Shown piece by piece: positions 33,915-43,182 of a stretch of 64,000 nt of DNA (the stretch's first letter is position 1; every line of letters begins with the position of its first letter). The position numbers and the translations under genes were made by a program. The stretch comes from Rhodospirillales bacterium (GTDB taxonomy: Bacteria > Pseudomonadota > Alphaproteobacteria > Rhodospirillales > Casp-alpha2). Below the pieces are notes generated by a model, which made no database searches, had not been told where the DNA came from, and worked only from the letters and a program-made list of their open reading frames with translations. The stretch lies in contig JAEPMA010000006.1 in NCBI GenBank assembly GCA_017644185.1, forward strand, positions 62,001 through 126,000, in the 5' to 3' direction.

Positions 33915-35321
33915 TTAGAGCACTTTACCCGGGTTCATGATCCCGCTCGGATCGATCACCGCCTTGATCTTGCGCATCAGCTCGATTTCGACGGGCGGGC
34001 TGTAACGCACCAATTCGTCGCGCTTCATCCGCCCGATCCCATGCTCGGCGGAGAAGCTGCCATTCATTTCCTCGACCAGATCGTTGAGCGGGTCGGTCAC
34101 GTCATGCCATTTGTCGAGGAACGCCTGACCCTCCATACCCTTCGGCTGGGTCAGGTTGTAATGCAGGTTCCCATCCCCGATGTGCCCGAACGTCATCGGC
34201 CGGATACCCGGCACAACGCGCTCGCAGATCGCGTCTGCCTTGGCGATAAAATCAGTGACCTTGGAGATCGGGATCGACAGGTCGTTCTTGATAGACGCCC
34301 CTTCGCCTTTTTGGGCGTCCGAGATCGCTTCGCGGATATGCCAGATATCGTGCCGCTGCTGGCCGCTTTCGGCGATCACCGCATCGACAACGTCGCCCGC
34401 TTCGAACGCTTCTTCCAGAAGCTTCTCGATAGCGTCGCGCAAATCCGTGCCGGCGCGGGGCGAGGTGAGTTCCATCAAAACATAAGCCGGGTGCTCATCT
34501 TCAAACGGGTCGCGCACGCCTTCGGTGTATTCGCACGACACCCAAAGGCTATTGCGGTTCATGTATTCGAACGCCGTCAGAGTGTCGCCGACCATGCCCG
34601 TTGCGCGGCCGAACAGCTTCATCACCGAGTCCGGATTCTCGAGCGCGATCAGCGCCGTCTCGGTCTGGTTCGGTTTTGGGAACAACTTGAGCACGGCGGC
34701 GGTGATGATGCCGAGCGTGCCTTCCGCGCCCATGAAGAGGTGCTTCATGTCGTAACCGGTGTTGTCTTTTCTGAGACCCCGCAGACCATTCATGATCTCG
34801 CCTGTCGGTAAGACGACCTCGAGCCCCAACACCAGCTCGCGCGCATTTCCGTAACGCAGCACATTGGTGCCGCCCGCATTGGTCGACAGGTTGCCACCGA
34901 TCCGGCAACTGCCCTCGGCGGCGAGGCTGAGGGGAAACAGTTTGCCCGCGTCATCGGCGGCGTTTTGGATATCGGCGAGGATGCAGCCAGCGCCGACGGT
35001 CATGGTGCCGTTCAACGTGTCGATGTCGAAGATCTTATTCAAGCGCTCGGTCGAGACGATGATCTCTTCTTCAGCAATGCCGCCACCGACCAAGCCGGTG
35101 TGCCCACCCAACGGGACCATCGGGACGCCCGCATCGGCGCAGGTCTTGACGACGAAGGCGACTTCCTCGGTTGAGCCGGGACGGGCGACGAAGGTGGCGT
35201 GCCCACGGTAAAGGCCTCGGGCCTCGATGTTGTACTTGTCGAGGGCGCTCGGGTCATCGACGTACCCCTGGGTGCCCAGCTCGTTCTTGATCTTGTCGAT
35301 CACGGATTGTCTGTCGGTCAT
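33915..35321 (-). CDS. FAD-linked D-2-hydroxyacid dehydrogenase (GlcD/D2HGDH family)
   Basis: A soluble flavoprotein of 468 residues. The PP-loop FAD-binding part contains VPLGGHTGLVGGGI and GSCRIGGNLSTNAGGTNVLRYG. The C-terminal FAD-oxidase part has FGHIGDGNLHYN and FSAEHGIGRMKRDELVRY, ending DPSGIMNPGKVL. These are features of D-lactate and D-2-hydroxyglutarate dehydrogenases. 2-Hydroxyglutarate is the likeliest substrate, given the typical length and single-polypeptide form, but this is not proven. It lies 31 bases after the Sua5 gene. Confidence 0.87.
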   Translation of the reverse strand: MTDRQSVIDKIKNELGTQGYVDDPSALDKYNIEARGLYRGHATFVARPGSTEEVAFVVKTCADAGVPMVPLGGHTGLVGGGIAEEEIIVSTERLNKIFDIDTLNGTMTVGAGCILADIQNAADDAGKLFPLSLAAEGSCRIGGNLSTNAGGTNVLRYGNARELVLGLEVVLPTGEIMNGLRGLRKDNTGYDMKHLFMGAEGTLGIITAAVLKLFPKPNQTETALIALENPDSVMKLFGRATGMVGDTLTAFEYMNRNSLWVSCEYTEGVRDPFEDEHPAYVLMELTSPRAGTDLRDAIEKLLEEAFEAGDVVDAVIAESGQQRHDIWHIREAISDAQKGEGASIKNDLSIPISKVTDFIAKADAICERVVPGIRPMTFGHIGDGNLHYNLTQPKGMEGQAFLDKWHDVTDPLNDLVEEMNGSFSAEHGIGRMKRDELVRYSPPVEIELMRKIKAVIDPSGIMNPGKVL

Positions 35322-35352
35322 GACGGGATATTGGCGTCGGGGCGGGGGTTGA

Positions 35353-36315
35353 TCAAGGGCGAACGGCGCGTTTTAGCCTGTCGTTGATCGCTAAACCGAG
35401 GCCGGTGTCTGGAATCGGGGCGACGGCGATGCGGTTCACGCCTTTCTCGTCCAATTGATGTAACATGCTGAACAGATTGGCCGCCGCTTCGGTCAGGTCG
35501 CCCGCCGGGCTCAGGTTCATATCGTCGGGTGCGCCGGACGCGCCGAAGCCCAGATACACTTCGTCACCTTCCGGTTTTCCCGCGTTCATACGTATGCCCG
35601 CCTTTGGGGCGTAATGGCGGCTCATCATCCCGGGGGATTTGGGGGCGTGATCGTCGCTCCCCGCGATCGCGACGGGGCCGAGTATGCGTTCGAGGTCTTC
35701 GCGGGACACACCGCCCGGCCGTAACAGGGTGGCGACGGGGGTCGATAAATCGACGACGGTGGATTCCAGGCCGACTTCGCACGGCCCGTCATCCAGAATC
35801 ATTTGCGGGCCGCCGGCATCCGGACCGGGCAGGGAGGCTTGAACGTGGATGGCGAGCGACGGACTGACGGCGCCGGATGCATTCGCGCTCGGCGCCGCGA
35901 CGGGGACACCACACGCGTCCAGAAAACGGCGTGCGCGTTCGCGGGCAGGGATGCGGACGGCGACGGTGGAAAGCCCGGCGGTGGTCAATTCCGATATAGA
36001 GCAGCCCGGCGTCTTGTTCATGACGATCGAGAGTGGCCCCGGCCATAGGGCATCGGCCAGTTTCTCGGCGCGCTCGTCCATGACCGCGATCGATTTCGCC
36101 TGCTGGATATCGGCGACATGAGAAATCAGCGGATTGAAGCTCGGCCGCCCCTTTGACGCGTAGATGCGTGCGACGGCTTCGCCATTGGTGGCATCTGCGC
36201 CCAAGCCGTAAACCGTTTCCGTCGCGAAGGCGACCAGCCCGCCGCCGCGAATGACCCCAGCGGCGTCGGCGATGGCCGCGTCGTCCATCGGACGGATCGG
36301 CGCGGGCGCGCCCAT
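35353..36315 (-). CDS. tsaC1: L-threonylcarbamoyladenylate synthase, Sua5 type
   Basis: Makes threonylcarbamoyl-AMP for the t6A37 modification of tRNA. In 320 residues a YrdC domain (about 10-200: LVAFATETVYGLGADATN, ASKGRPSFNPLISHV, WPGPLSIVM, VAAPSANASGAVSPS) is joined to a C-terminal Sua5 domain (about 225-320). The two-domain form distinguishes Sua5 from short TsaC. It starts four bases after cysQ. tsaC1 is the name used for this Sua5 form in some nomenclature. Confidence 0.93.
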   Translation of the reverse strand: MGAPAPIRPMDDAAIADAAGVIRGGGLVAFATETVYGLGADATNGEAVARIYASKGRPSFNPLISHVADIQQAKSIAVMDERAEKLADALWPGPLSIVMNKTPGCSISELTTAGLSTVAVRIPARERARRFLDACGVPVAAPSANASGAVSPSLAIHVQASLPGPDAGGPQMILDDGPCEVGLESTVVDLSTPVATLLRPGGVSREDLERILGPVAIAGSDDHAPKSPGMMSRHYAPKAGIRMNAGKPEGDEVYLGFGASGAPDDMNLSPAGDLTEAAANLFSMLHQLDEKGVNRIAVAPIPDTGLGLAINDRLKRAVRP

Positions 36316-36319
36316 GTGT

Positions 36320-37111
36320 TTAAGAGGGGTCGGGGACGCCGGGTCCCCGGGCGATGAAATTCGGATTGCGGAGTTCCGGTTTGCCGTACCGAAGCGGCTG
36401 GCCGTCTTCGGTGATGACCTCGCCGCCTGCGTAGAGCAGGACTGCGTGGCCCGCAGCGGTGTCCCACTCCATGGTCGGGCCGAAACGCGGATAGACGTCG
36501 GCCTTGCCCTCGGCGACGCAACAGAACTTCAAACTCGACCCTGCGTTCACCGTATCCTTGACCGGCAGACCGGCAAGGTACTCTCCCGTTTCCGGCGTCA
36601 GATGATTTTTTGACGCGATGGCGACAAGGCCGTCTTTCGGGGGGCGGCGGCAGGTGATCTGAACGGCCTTTCCCTCGCCGCCGTATTGGGCGAACGACCC
36701 GGCGCGCGTGGCGATGAAGGTGTCGCCGCTGGCGGGCAGATGGACCACCCCGAGGGTGGGGACGCCGTTTTCGATCAACGCGATGTTGACGGTGAACTGA
36801 CCGCTCCGCGATACGAACTCCTTCGTCCCGTCCAGCGGATCGATCAGCCAGAACGGCTTTCCGGTGATGTTGGGCATATTGCCTTCGGAGACGGATTCTT
36901 CGCCGACGAGGGGATATTCGGCGGTGATGCCTTCACGAATATTCCTGAAGATCAAAGCCTCCGCCTTGCGGTCGGCCTCGGTCACGGGTGAGTCGTCGCC
37001 TTTTTGCTCGACGTCGAAATCGGTCTTGTAGATTTCCATGATGACGCGTCCCGCGCGCTTCGCCACGTCGCCGATTTGTTCGGCAAGACCGATGCTGACA
37101 TTGAGAACCAT
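36320..37111 (-). CDS. cysQ: 3'(2'),5'-bisphosphate nucleotidase CysQ
   Basis: A magnesium-dependent phosphatase that removes PAP formed during sulfate assimilation. It shows KGDDSPVTEADRKAE (metal site 1), VGEES, the metal-binding WLIDPLDGTKEFV, and WDTAAGHAVLLYAGG near the C-terminus. I start at ATG 37111 (MVLNVSIGLAEQIG), with GGAG upstream, giving 263 residues; an in-frame start 13 codons earlier is less likely. It lies 69 bases after the MEMO1-AMMECR1 gene. Confidence 0.93.
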   Translation of the reverse strand: MVLNVSIGLAEQIGDVAKRAGRVIMEIYKTDFDVEQKGDDSPVTEADRKAEALIFRNIREGITAEYPLVGEESVSEGNMPNITGKPFWLIDPLDGTKEFVSRSGQFTVNIALIENGVPTLGVVHLPASGDTFIATRAGSFAQYGGEGKAVQITCRRPPKDGLVAIASKNHLTPETGEYLAGLPVKDTVNAGSSLKFCCVAEGKADVYPRFGPTMEWDTAAGHAVLLYAGGEVITEDGQPLRYGKPELRNPNFIARGPGVPDPS

Positions 37112-37180
37112 AACGACTGATCTCCGCGAATGTATGTGACGCGCGGACAATCGCCCCCGCCTGCCGGTTAGTCAACCGGA

Positions 37181-38638
37181 TCAGCGTTCGGCGTGGATTT
37201 CCTCGGCGATGAAGCGGTTGGCGCGGAAGTCCGGCGACCAATGGTTGGCAGCCATACCTGCCTTGCGCTTGAGGTGCGCCAGGAATTGCCGGGGGTCGGG
37301 TAGCTGCTCCCAGACGGCAGGGAGAAACAACGCCCGCCGGCCACCATCCGAAATCACCAGACCATCGATCCCGGGGCGTAATTGTTTCAGAAGGTCTTCT
37401 TCGCTCTCGATCTGCATCGGCGCCTGAGGGCTGAGGACGGAAATCGACATCAGAAGACCATCGTATTCCGCCGTCGTGACCGGATTGAATCGGGGGTCCC
37501 GGAAGGCGGCTTTATATGCGTTCGCGGCGACGTCCAGCGCCAGGGGTTGATGCGCCATGGGCGAGCCGATGCAGCCACGAAGCTGCTTGTCGGCGGTTTT
37601 GAGCGTGACGAACGAAGCGCCGTCGGCGCGCAGTGCTTCAGGTTGTTCGCCGAGATTCAATGACATCGGCTTCCCGTGTTCGAGTGCATGACGGATCGAG
37701 GTGTCCGCGAGCTGAAGCAAATGTGGGCCGTGGGTGGCCAGAAGCTGCTTGGTCTGCTTCTCGAAATCGGCGGCGCTGTCGGATTTTTCGTCCGGATGTT
37801 TTCTGTTGATGGTGATGTTGAGGGGCACCGTCTTTTTACGAGTCACCGGATCGTAAAACGCCCAGGCGCCGTACCCGACCACGCGATCCTTCGTGCCCGC
37901 CGTATCGCCGGAGTTTTTCAGATCGATGGTTTCGACCTTCATGCCGCGTTCTTTGGCGAGATGGAGAAGGCCACCGACCGGGAAGCGGCCGCATGCGCCG
38001 TTCTTTTCGATCTTGTCGGGGGCGAGCGACATGATCGCATCGCAGGTCCGTTTATCGATCTGCTGTGCCGACCCGTAGTCGAGGAAGTGGCTGAGGTCCG
38101 ATGAAATCACGATCAGGGTTTCCGGGCCGCCCCAGAGTTTGCTCAGGACCTCGGCGACCTGCACGGGCGACGCCTCGCCGACGACGATGGGGACGAGTTT
38201 AAAATCGCCCAATAACTCTTGCAGAAAGGGCAGGTGCACTTCCAGCGCGTGCTCGGCTTCGTGGGTCGGGGGGAAGACCGCGACCTGCGCCATATCCCTG
38301 ATCTCGGCCTCCGCGTCCTTGTCGATCTCGATCCGCCCCAAGGGGGTTTCGAAATAATCGGCACCCGAGAGCGCTAAACCCCGGACAGCGACCCGGTGGC
38401 ACGGGCCGAGAAGCACGACGCGCGTGATCTGATCCGCGACCGGTTTCAATAGAGCATACGCCTTGGCGGCAATGGCGCCGGAATACCGATAGCCCGCATG
38501 CGGCGCGATGATCGCCTTCGGGGCCGGACCGTCGACTTGCCCGGCATCGCTCAGGAAGCCTTTGACGTCGCTGCTCAATTGCCTCGCGTCGCCTGGGTAG
38601 AACATGCCGGCGACGGCGGCCTTGCGGATTGCGGTCAT
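37181..38638 (-). CDS. AmmeMemoRadiSam system protein: MEMO1-AMMECR1 fusion
   Basis: A 485-residue fusion of two conserved families. Residues about 1-285 are a MEMO1-like domain, related to metal-binding dioxygenases (AVAGMFYPGD, IIAPHAGYRYSG, LLGPCHRVAV, SSDLSHFLDYG). Residues about 300-485 are an AMMECR1 domain with the signature QLRGCIGS followed by FRDPRFNPVT. In many bacteria these are separate genes AmmeMemoRadiSam A and B. The matching radical-SAM gene lies divergently right next to it. The function of this trio is not firmly established as far as I know. Confidence 0.93.
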   Translation of the reverse strand: MTAIRKAAVAGMFYPGDARQLSSDVKGFLSDAGQVDGPAPKAIIAPHAGYRYSGAIAAKAYALLKPVADQITRVVLLGPCHRVAVRGLALSGADYFETPLGRIEIDKDAEAEIRDMAQVAVFPPTHEAEHALEVHLPFLQELLGDFKLVPIVVGEASPVQVAEVLSKLWGGPETLIVISSDLSHFLDYGSAQQIDKRTCDAIMSLAPDKIEKNGACGRFPVGGLLHLAKERGMKVETIDLKNSGDTAGTKDRVVGYGAWAFYDPVTRKKTVPLNITINRKHPDEKSDSAADFEKQTKQLLATHGPHLLQLADTSIRHALEHGKPMSLNLGEQPEALRADGASFVTLKTADKQLRGCIGSPMAHQPLALDVAANAYKAAFRDPRFNPVTTAEYDGLLMSISVLSPQAPMQIESEEDLLKQLRPGIDGLVISDGGRRALFLPAVWEQLPDPRQFLAHLKRKAGMAANHWSPDFRANRFIAEEIHAER

Positions 38639-38763
38639 GGTTCAATCGCCTCGCTCATATCCACAGTATTGTAACGTATTTAAGGGGTAGCGAAAATCAT
38701 CTCGGTATGACGGATCAGCAGTCACACGTTTTTTCCAAGCGCAAGGCGGGTTATAATAAACGT

Positions 38764-39882
38764 ATGGCCGATGCCGCTCCCATGATGGATGAAACGTTCG
38801 CCGACGCGGTGCCGGGTCGTTACTGGCACAAGCTCGACGACGGTCGGATTCAGTGCGACGTGTGCCCGCGCTTTTGTAAATTGCGGGAAGGGCAGCGGGG
38901 GCTCTGTTTCGTGCGCGGCCGCCAGGACGATCAGGTCGTCCTGACGACGTACGGAAGGTCCAGCGGGTTCTGCGTCGATCCGATCGAGAAAAAGCCCCTC
39001 AACCACTTTTTGCCCGGTACGCCGGTGCTGAGCTTCGGGACGGCAGGCTGCAATCTGACGTGCACGTTCTGCCAGAACCACGATATTTCGAAATCCCGCG
39101 AGTTCGACAAGCTGCAACAAAAAGCGACTCCCGACATGATCGCCAAGGCGGCGGTTGAGACGGGCTCGCGCTCGGTCGCCTACACGTATAACGATCCGGT
39201 GATCTTCCTCGAGTACGCGGTGGACGTCGCGATCGCGTGCCGGGAACGCGGTATTAAGAACGTCGCGGTGTCGGCGGGCTATATCTGTGACGAGCCGCGA
39301 GAAGAGTTCTACCGTCACATGGACGCCGCCAACATCGACCTGAAGGCGTTCACGCAGGAATTCTACCGAAAGCTCTGCACCGCCGATCTTCAGCCAGTGC
39401 TGGAAACGTTAAAATATCTCAAGCATGAGACCGACGTTTGGTTCGAGATTACCGATCTGCTGATCCCGGGGGAGAACGACAGCGAGCACGAGATCGAGGA
39501 AATGACCCAGTGGATCGTCGAGAACCTGGGCCCCGACGTCCCTGTCCATTTCACGGCCTTCCATCCCGACTGGAAGATGCTGGACAAACCACGCACCCCA
39601 CCCGAGACCCTTTTGCGTGCCCGCAAGATCGCCATGAAGAATGGTATCCGCTATGCCTATACCGGCAACATCCATCACAAAGAGACGCAAAGCACCTACT
39701 GTCATAACTGTGGGGAGCTGTTGATCGGCCGGGATTGGCATCTGCTTTCTGACTGGAATTTGGAGTTCGGTGGCAATCATATCTGTGACTGCCGCAAGTG
39801 CGGGACCCAGCTCGCCGGTGTGTTCGAGGAGAAGCATGGCGATTGGGGCCGAAAACGGGCGCCGCTGCGCTTCCGCCCTTAA
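38764..39882 (+). CDS. AmmeMemoRadiSam system radical-SAM enzyme
   Basis: A radical-SAM protein with the cluster motif GCNLTCTFCQNHDIS (CxxxCxxC), preceded by CDVCPRFCKLREGQRGLCFVR, a cysteine-rich N-terminal region typical of the PflA-like AmmeMemoRadiSam enzyme. A C-terminal Cys pattern (YCHNCGELL and CDCRKCG) suggests an extra metal site. The start is uncertain: ATG 38764 (MADAAPMMDE, 372 residues) or ATG 38707. It is divergent from the MEMO1-AMMECR1 gene; the shared promoter region is about 70-125 bases. Confidence 0.93.
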   Translation: MADAAPMMDETFADAVPGRYWHKLDDGRIQCDVCPRFCKLREGQRGLCFVRGRQDDQVVLTTYGRSSGFCVDPIEKKPLNHFLPGTPVLSFGTAGCNLTCTFCQNHDISKSREFDKLQQKATPDMIAKAAVETGSRSVAYTYNDPVIFLEYAVDVAIACRERGIKNVAVSAGYICDEPREEFYRHMDAANIDLKAFTQEFYRKLCTADLQPVLETLKYLKHETDVWFEITDLLIPGENDSEHEIEEMTQWIVENLGPDVPVHFTAFHPDWKMLDKPRTPPETLLRARKIAMKNGIRYAYTGNIHHKETQSTYCHNCGELLIGRDWHLLSDWNLEFGGNHICDCRKCGTQLAGVFEEKHGDWGRKRAPLRFRP

Positions 39883-39977
39883 GAGTTTCTTGGCTTTCTG
39901 GCCCTATCCATGACGGCGTGACTTTCGGCGTGCGACCTGCTACACGCGCCCGGGTTCAGTGAAAAGGGCTGCCAGGC

Positions 39978-41009
39978 TTGATTACCAGAAAACACCTCCT
40001 GATCGCTTTGAAGATCACGGTATCGATCGGTCTCATGAGCGTGCTGATTAGTGGCATCGATCTTGGCGCCGAAAAAGACCGGATTCTCTCCGCTGACATC
40101 GGCATCATGCTTGTAGCCGCCGCCATGCTTGTCATCCAGATGGGAATCGGTGGCGCGCGCTGGTGGGCGGTGATGCGTGCGATCGGTCACCCGCTGCCAT
40201 GGCTTCAGCTGGCCAGGTTGTTCTGGATTGGCGGTTTCTTCAGCCAGGCGCTTCCCTCATCGGTCGGCGGCGACCCCATCCGGATGTACATGGCCTACAA
40301 GGAAGGATTGCCGCTGGGCAAGGCGATCAATGGTGTCATGCTGGAGCGTGTCGTCACCATCGTCGGCCTTGTTGTTCTGGTAACAGCCGTACAGCCATCG
40401 TTCCTGTCGAAACTGGACGATCACGCCCAGATGCTGACGATCTGGGGACTTCTGATGCTGGCCGGTGGCACGGTTGCAGGCTTGATTGTCCTCATGTGTC
40501 TCGACCGTCTGCCGGAAGCGCTGACCCGGTTTCGGATCGTCCGGGGCATGCATGCGTTAGCGGGGGATACCCGCAAGCTGTTTCTACATCCTGTACATGT
40601 GCTGATTTCCCTTTTCTTCGGGGTGCTGACACACGTCAATATATCGTTCTGCGTCTATTTGCTGGCGCAGGGATTGGCGGTCGATGTCACGTGGCTCGAC
40701 TGCCTGGTGCTGATGCCCCCTGTCATTCTGGTGACGACTTTGCCGATTTCGATCGCCGGTTGGGGGGTGCGCGAGGGCGCGATGACGGTTGCGTTCGCGC
40801 TGGTCGGCGTGTCGCAGGGCGGCGCTGTCGTGCTCTCCTTGTCGATGGGGCTGCTGGCGATCGTCACAATGATCCCGGCGGGCATCATGTGGTTGCTCGG
40901 CCGCAAGAAAGGCGAGTCGATCTCCGCCGCCGAAGCCGAAGCCGCAGTCGAACACGAACTGGAACAAGCCGCCGAAGATCAAGAGGAAAAAGCGCCCGGT
41001 CGCGTTTGA
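39978..41009 (+). CDS. YbhN/UPF0104-like integral membrane protein
   Basis: A 343-residue protein of the family containing the flippase-like membrane domain of lysylphosphatidylglycerol synthase, with about eight membrane segments. The family region FFSQALPSSVGGDPIRMYMAYKEGL, followed by MLERVVTIVGL and SIAGWGVREGAMTVAFALVGV, is well conserved. The C-terminal 40 residues are acidic and cytoplasmic. The start appears to be a TTG at 39978 with AAGGG upstream. The substrate is unknown. Confidence 0.88.
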   Translation: MITRKHLLIALKITVSIGLMSVLISGIDLGAEKDRILSADIGIMLVAAAMLVIQMGIGGARWWAVMRAIGHPLPWLQLARLFWIGGFFSQALPSSVGGDPIRMYMAYKEGLPLGKAINGVMLERVVTIVGLVVLVTAVQPSFLSKLDDHAQMLTIWGLLMLAGGTVAGLIVLMCLDRLPEALTRFRIVRGMHALAGDTRKLFLHPVHVLISLFFGVLTHVNISFCVYLLAQGLAVDVTWLDCLVLMPPVILVTTLPISIAGWGVREGAMTVAFALVGVSQGGAVVLSLSMGLLAIVTMIPAGIMWLLGRKKGESISAAEAEAAVEHELEQAAEDQEEKAPGRV

Positions 41010-41084
41010 TCTCCACGCGCGGCCTTGAACCGTGGACGCTGAGATATACACTCGCTGAAATCATTTCTTTCAGTGAGGTTCTCC

Positions 41085-42587
41085 ATGAAGGTTTCGTTCG
41101 CCAATCCCGCCGCGCCCGCCAAGGGCATCGCCGTCGTCTTTGCCGCCGAGGGCGGTAAGTGGACATCGACGGCCGCGGCGCTCGACAAGAAACTCAAGGG
41201 CGCCCTCAAGCGCGCCGCCAAAGCCGCCGACTTCGACGGTAAAAAGAAACAGACCATGACGGTGTTGGCGCCGGGTGGTTCCAGCCTCGACCGCGTGCTC
41301 TGCGTCGGCGTCGGCAAGCCCGCCGATATCACCGCCGAAAGCATGGCTGAAACGGGGGGCGTGATTTACGCCGCGCTCAAGGGCACCGGCAAAAGCGCCG
41401 AAATGCACGTCGACGACGTGCCGAGGTCCAAACTGAAAGCGGCGGACATCGCCGCCAACCTGGCCTATGGGGCAAACCTGCGCGCGTACGCGTTCGAAAA
41501 GTACAAGGGCAAGGAAAAGCGCGACAAGAAACCGGGCATCGATACGCTTTCGGTCAAATGCGACGGATCCGCCGCCGCGCGCTCGGCGTACGGTGATCTG
41601 GCCAAGGTCGCGGAGGGGGTTTACTACACCCGCGATCTGGTTTCCGAGCCCGCGAACATTCTCTATCCGGCGGAATTCGCAAAGCGCTTGAAGCGCGATC
41701 TGACCAAGCTCGGCGTCAAGGTGACCGTGCTGGGCGAAGCGCAGATGAAAAAGCTCGGCATGGGCTCGCTGCTGTCAGTTGGGGACGGCAGCGCGCGCGA
41801 AAGCCAGATGGTGGTCATGGAATGGAACGGCCTGCCGCCGTCCAAGCGCAAGAACTCCAAACCGATCTCGTTCATCGGTAAGGGGGTGTGCTTCGACACG
41901 GGCGGTATTTCGCTGAAGCCCGCCGCCGGGATGGACGATATGAAATGGGACATGGGCGGCGCCGGGGTGGTGTCCGGCCTGATGATGGCGCTCGCGGGTC
42001 GGAAAGCGAAATGCCACGTCATCGGTGCGGTCGGTCTGGTCGAAAACATGCCGGACGGCAAGGCGACGCGCCCGGGCGATATCGTCAAATCGATGTCGGG
42101 GCAGACCATCGAAATCCTCAACACCGACGCCGAAGGCCGGCTGGTGCTGTGCGACGTGCTTCACTACGTGAACACCAAGTTCAAACCCGAGTTCATGGTC
42201 AACCTGGCGACCCTGACGGGGGCCATCATCATCTCGCTGGGCGCCGAGCGCGCGGGCATGTTCTCCAACGACGACAAGCTGTCCGATAAAATCTTCGCCG
42301 CCGGTGAAACGATCGGTGAACGTGTCTGGCGCTTCCCGTTGGGCGAGGAATACGACCGTGATCTGGATACCGCCGCCGCCGATATGCGGAACATCGGCTC
42401 GGGCCGGGGCGCGGGATCGATCATCGCGGCGCAGTTCTTGAAGCGCTTTGTCGGCGACACCCCCTGGGCGCACCTGGATATTGCGGGCGTCACTTGGTCG
42501 AAGAAGGATACGCCCGTGGTGCCGCGCGGCGGCACCGCCTTCGGTGTTCGGCTTTTGGAACGTTTCGTCGCCGACAACTACGAGTAA
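41085..42587 (+). CDS. pepA: leucyl aminopeptidase
   Basis: A hexameric M17 metallopeptidase. Of the 500 residues the C-terminal catalytic part has GKGVCFDTGGISLKPAAGMDDMKWDMGGAG (metal and Lys site) and the family signature NTDAEGRLVL. ATG 41085 is preferred, with GAGG six bases upstream, over a GTG at 41073. It is followed by holC, as in many proteobacteria, but with a 114-base gap that contains palindromic repeats. Confidence 0.96.
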   Translation: MKVSFANPAAPAKGIAVVFAAEGGKWTSTAAALDKKLKGALKRAAKAADFDGKKKQTMTVLAPGGSSLDRVLCVGVGKPADITAESMAETGGVIYAALKGTGKSAEMHVDDVPRSKLKAADIAANLAYGANLRAYAFEKYKGKEKRDKKPGIDTLSVKCDGSAAARSAYGDLAKVAEGVYYTRDLVSEPANILYPAEFAKRLKRDLTKLGVKVTVLGEAQMKKLGMGSLLSVGDGSARESQMVVMEWNGLPPSKRKNSKPISFIGKGVCFDTGGISLKPAAGMDDMKWDMGGAGVVSGLMMALAGRKAKCHVIGAVGLVENMPDGKATRPGDIVKSMSGQTIEILNTDAEGRLVLCDVLHYVNTKFKPEFMVNLATLTGAIIISLGAERAGMFSNDDKLSDKIFAAGETIGERVWRFPLGEEYDRDLDTAAADMRNIGSGRGAGSIIAAQFLKRFVGDTPWAHLDIAGVTWSKKDTPVVPRGGTAFGVRLLERFVADNYE

Positions 42588-42600
42588 CGGTCATTCGAGA

Positions 42601-42690
42601 CGCCCCGGTCATGTCCGGGGCGCCTCAGGATGAGGAAATCGGCACAACCCTCATGCTGAGGAGGCACCAAAGGAGCCGTCTCGAAGCATG
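42601..42690. repeat. dispersed palindromic repeat cluster (copy 4) between pepA and holC
   Basis: CGCCCCGG/CCGGGGCG (42601-42622) forms an 8-bp hairpin after pepA. CCTCAGGATGAGG and CCTCATGCTGAGGAG follow, and the element ends with CGTCTCGAAGCATG (about 42677-42690), identical to the end of the unit at 6473-6486. The family appears to be mosaic, with interchangeable modules. Confidence 0.75.
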
Positions 42691-42701
42691 CGGGAGGGAT
42701 T

Positions 42702-43148
42702 GTGACCGACATCGGCTTCTATCACCTGACCCGGTCGGGTCTCGACCGGGCGCTGCCGCAACTGCTGCAGAAGACGCTCCAGGCGGGCAAGCGCGCGCTT
42801 GTCGTGCTCGGGTCCGAAGAGCGGGTCAGGTGGTACAACGATCATCTCTGGACGTTCGACAATCCGTCCTGGCTGCCACACGGGACGTCGCAGGACGGCG
42901 ATCCAGACATGCAGCCGGTGTGGATCGATGTCTCTGACGAGAACCCAAATAAAGCGGAATTCCTGTTCCTTGCCGACGGCGGCGCGTCCGAACGCGTCGG
43001 CGAGTTCGAGCGTTGCTTCGATCTATTCGATGGCCGCGACGACGACGCGGTCGCGGACGCTCGCGCGCGGTGGAAGACGTTGAAGGATGCCGGTCACGAT
43101 CTGACTTATTGGCAGCAGGGCGATCGGGGCTGGGAAAAGAAAGCCTGA
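42702..43148 (+). CDS. holC: DNA polymerase III subunit chi
   Basis: The chi subunit links the clamp loader to SSB at the replication fork. The 148 residues begin with MTDIGFYHLTRSGLDRALPQLLQKTLQAGKRALV, then WYNDHLWTFDNPSWLPHG, the conserved region of HolC. The start is GTG 42702, nine bases after GGGAGGG. pepA-holC is a widespread pair. Confidence 0.94.
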   Translation: MTDIGFYHLTRSGLDRALPQLLQKTLQAGKRALVVLGSEERVRWYNDHLWTFDNPSWLPHGTSQDGDPDMQPVWIDVSDENPNKAEFLFLADGGASERVGEFERCFDLFDGRDDDAVADARARWKTLKDAGHDLTYWQQGDRGWEKKA

Positions 43149-43182
43149 GACAAGAAAACAAAACTAGGGAAGGAAACAAGAA

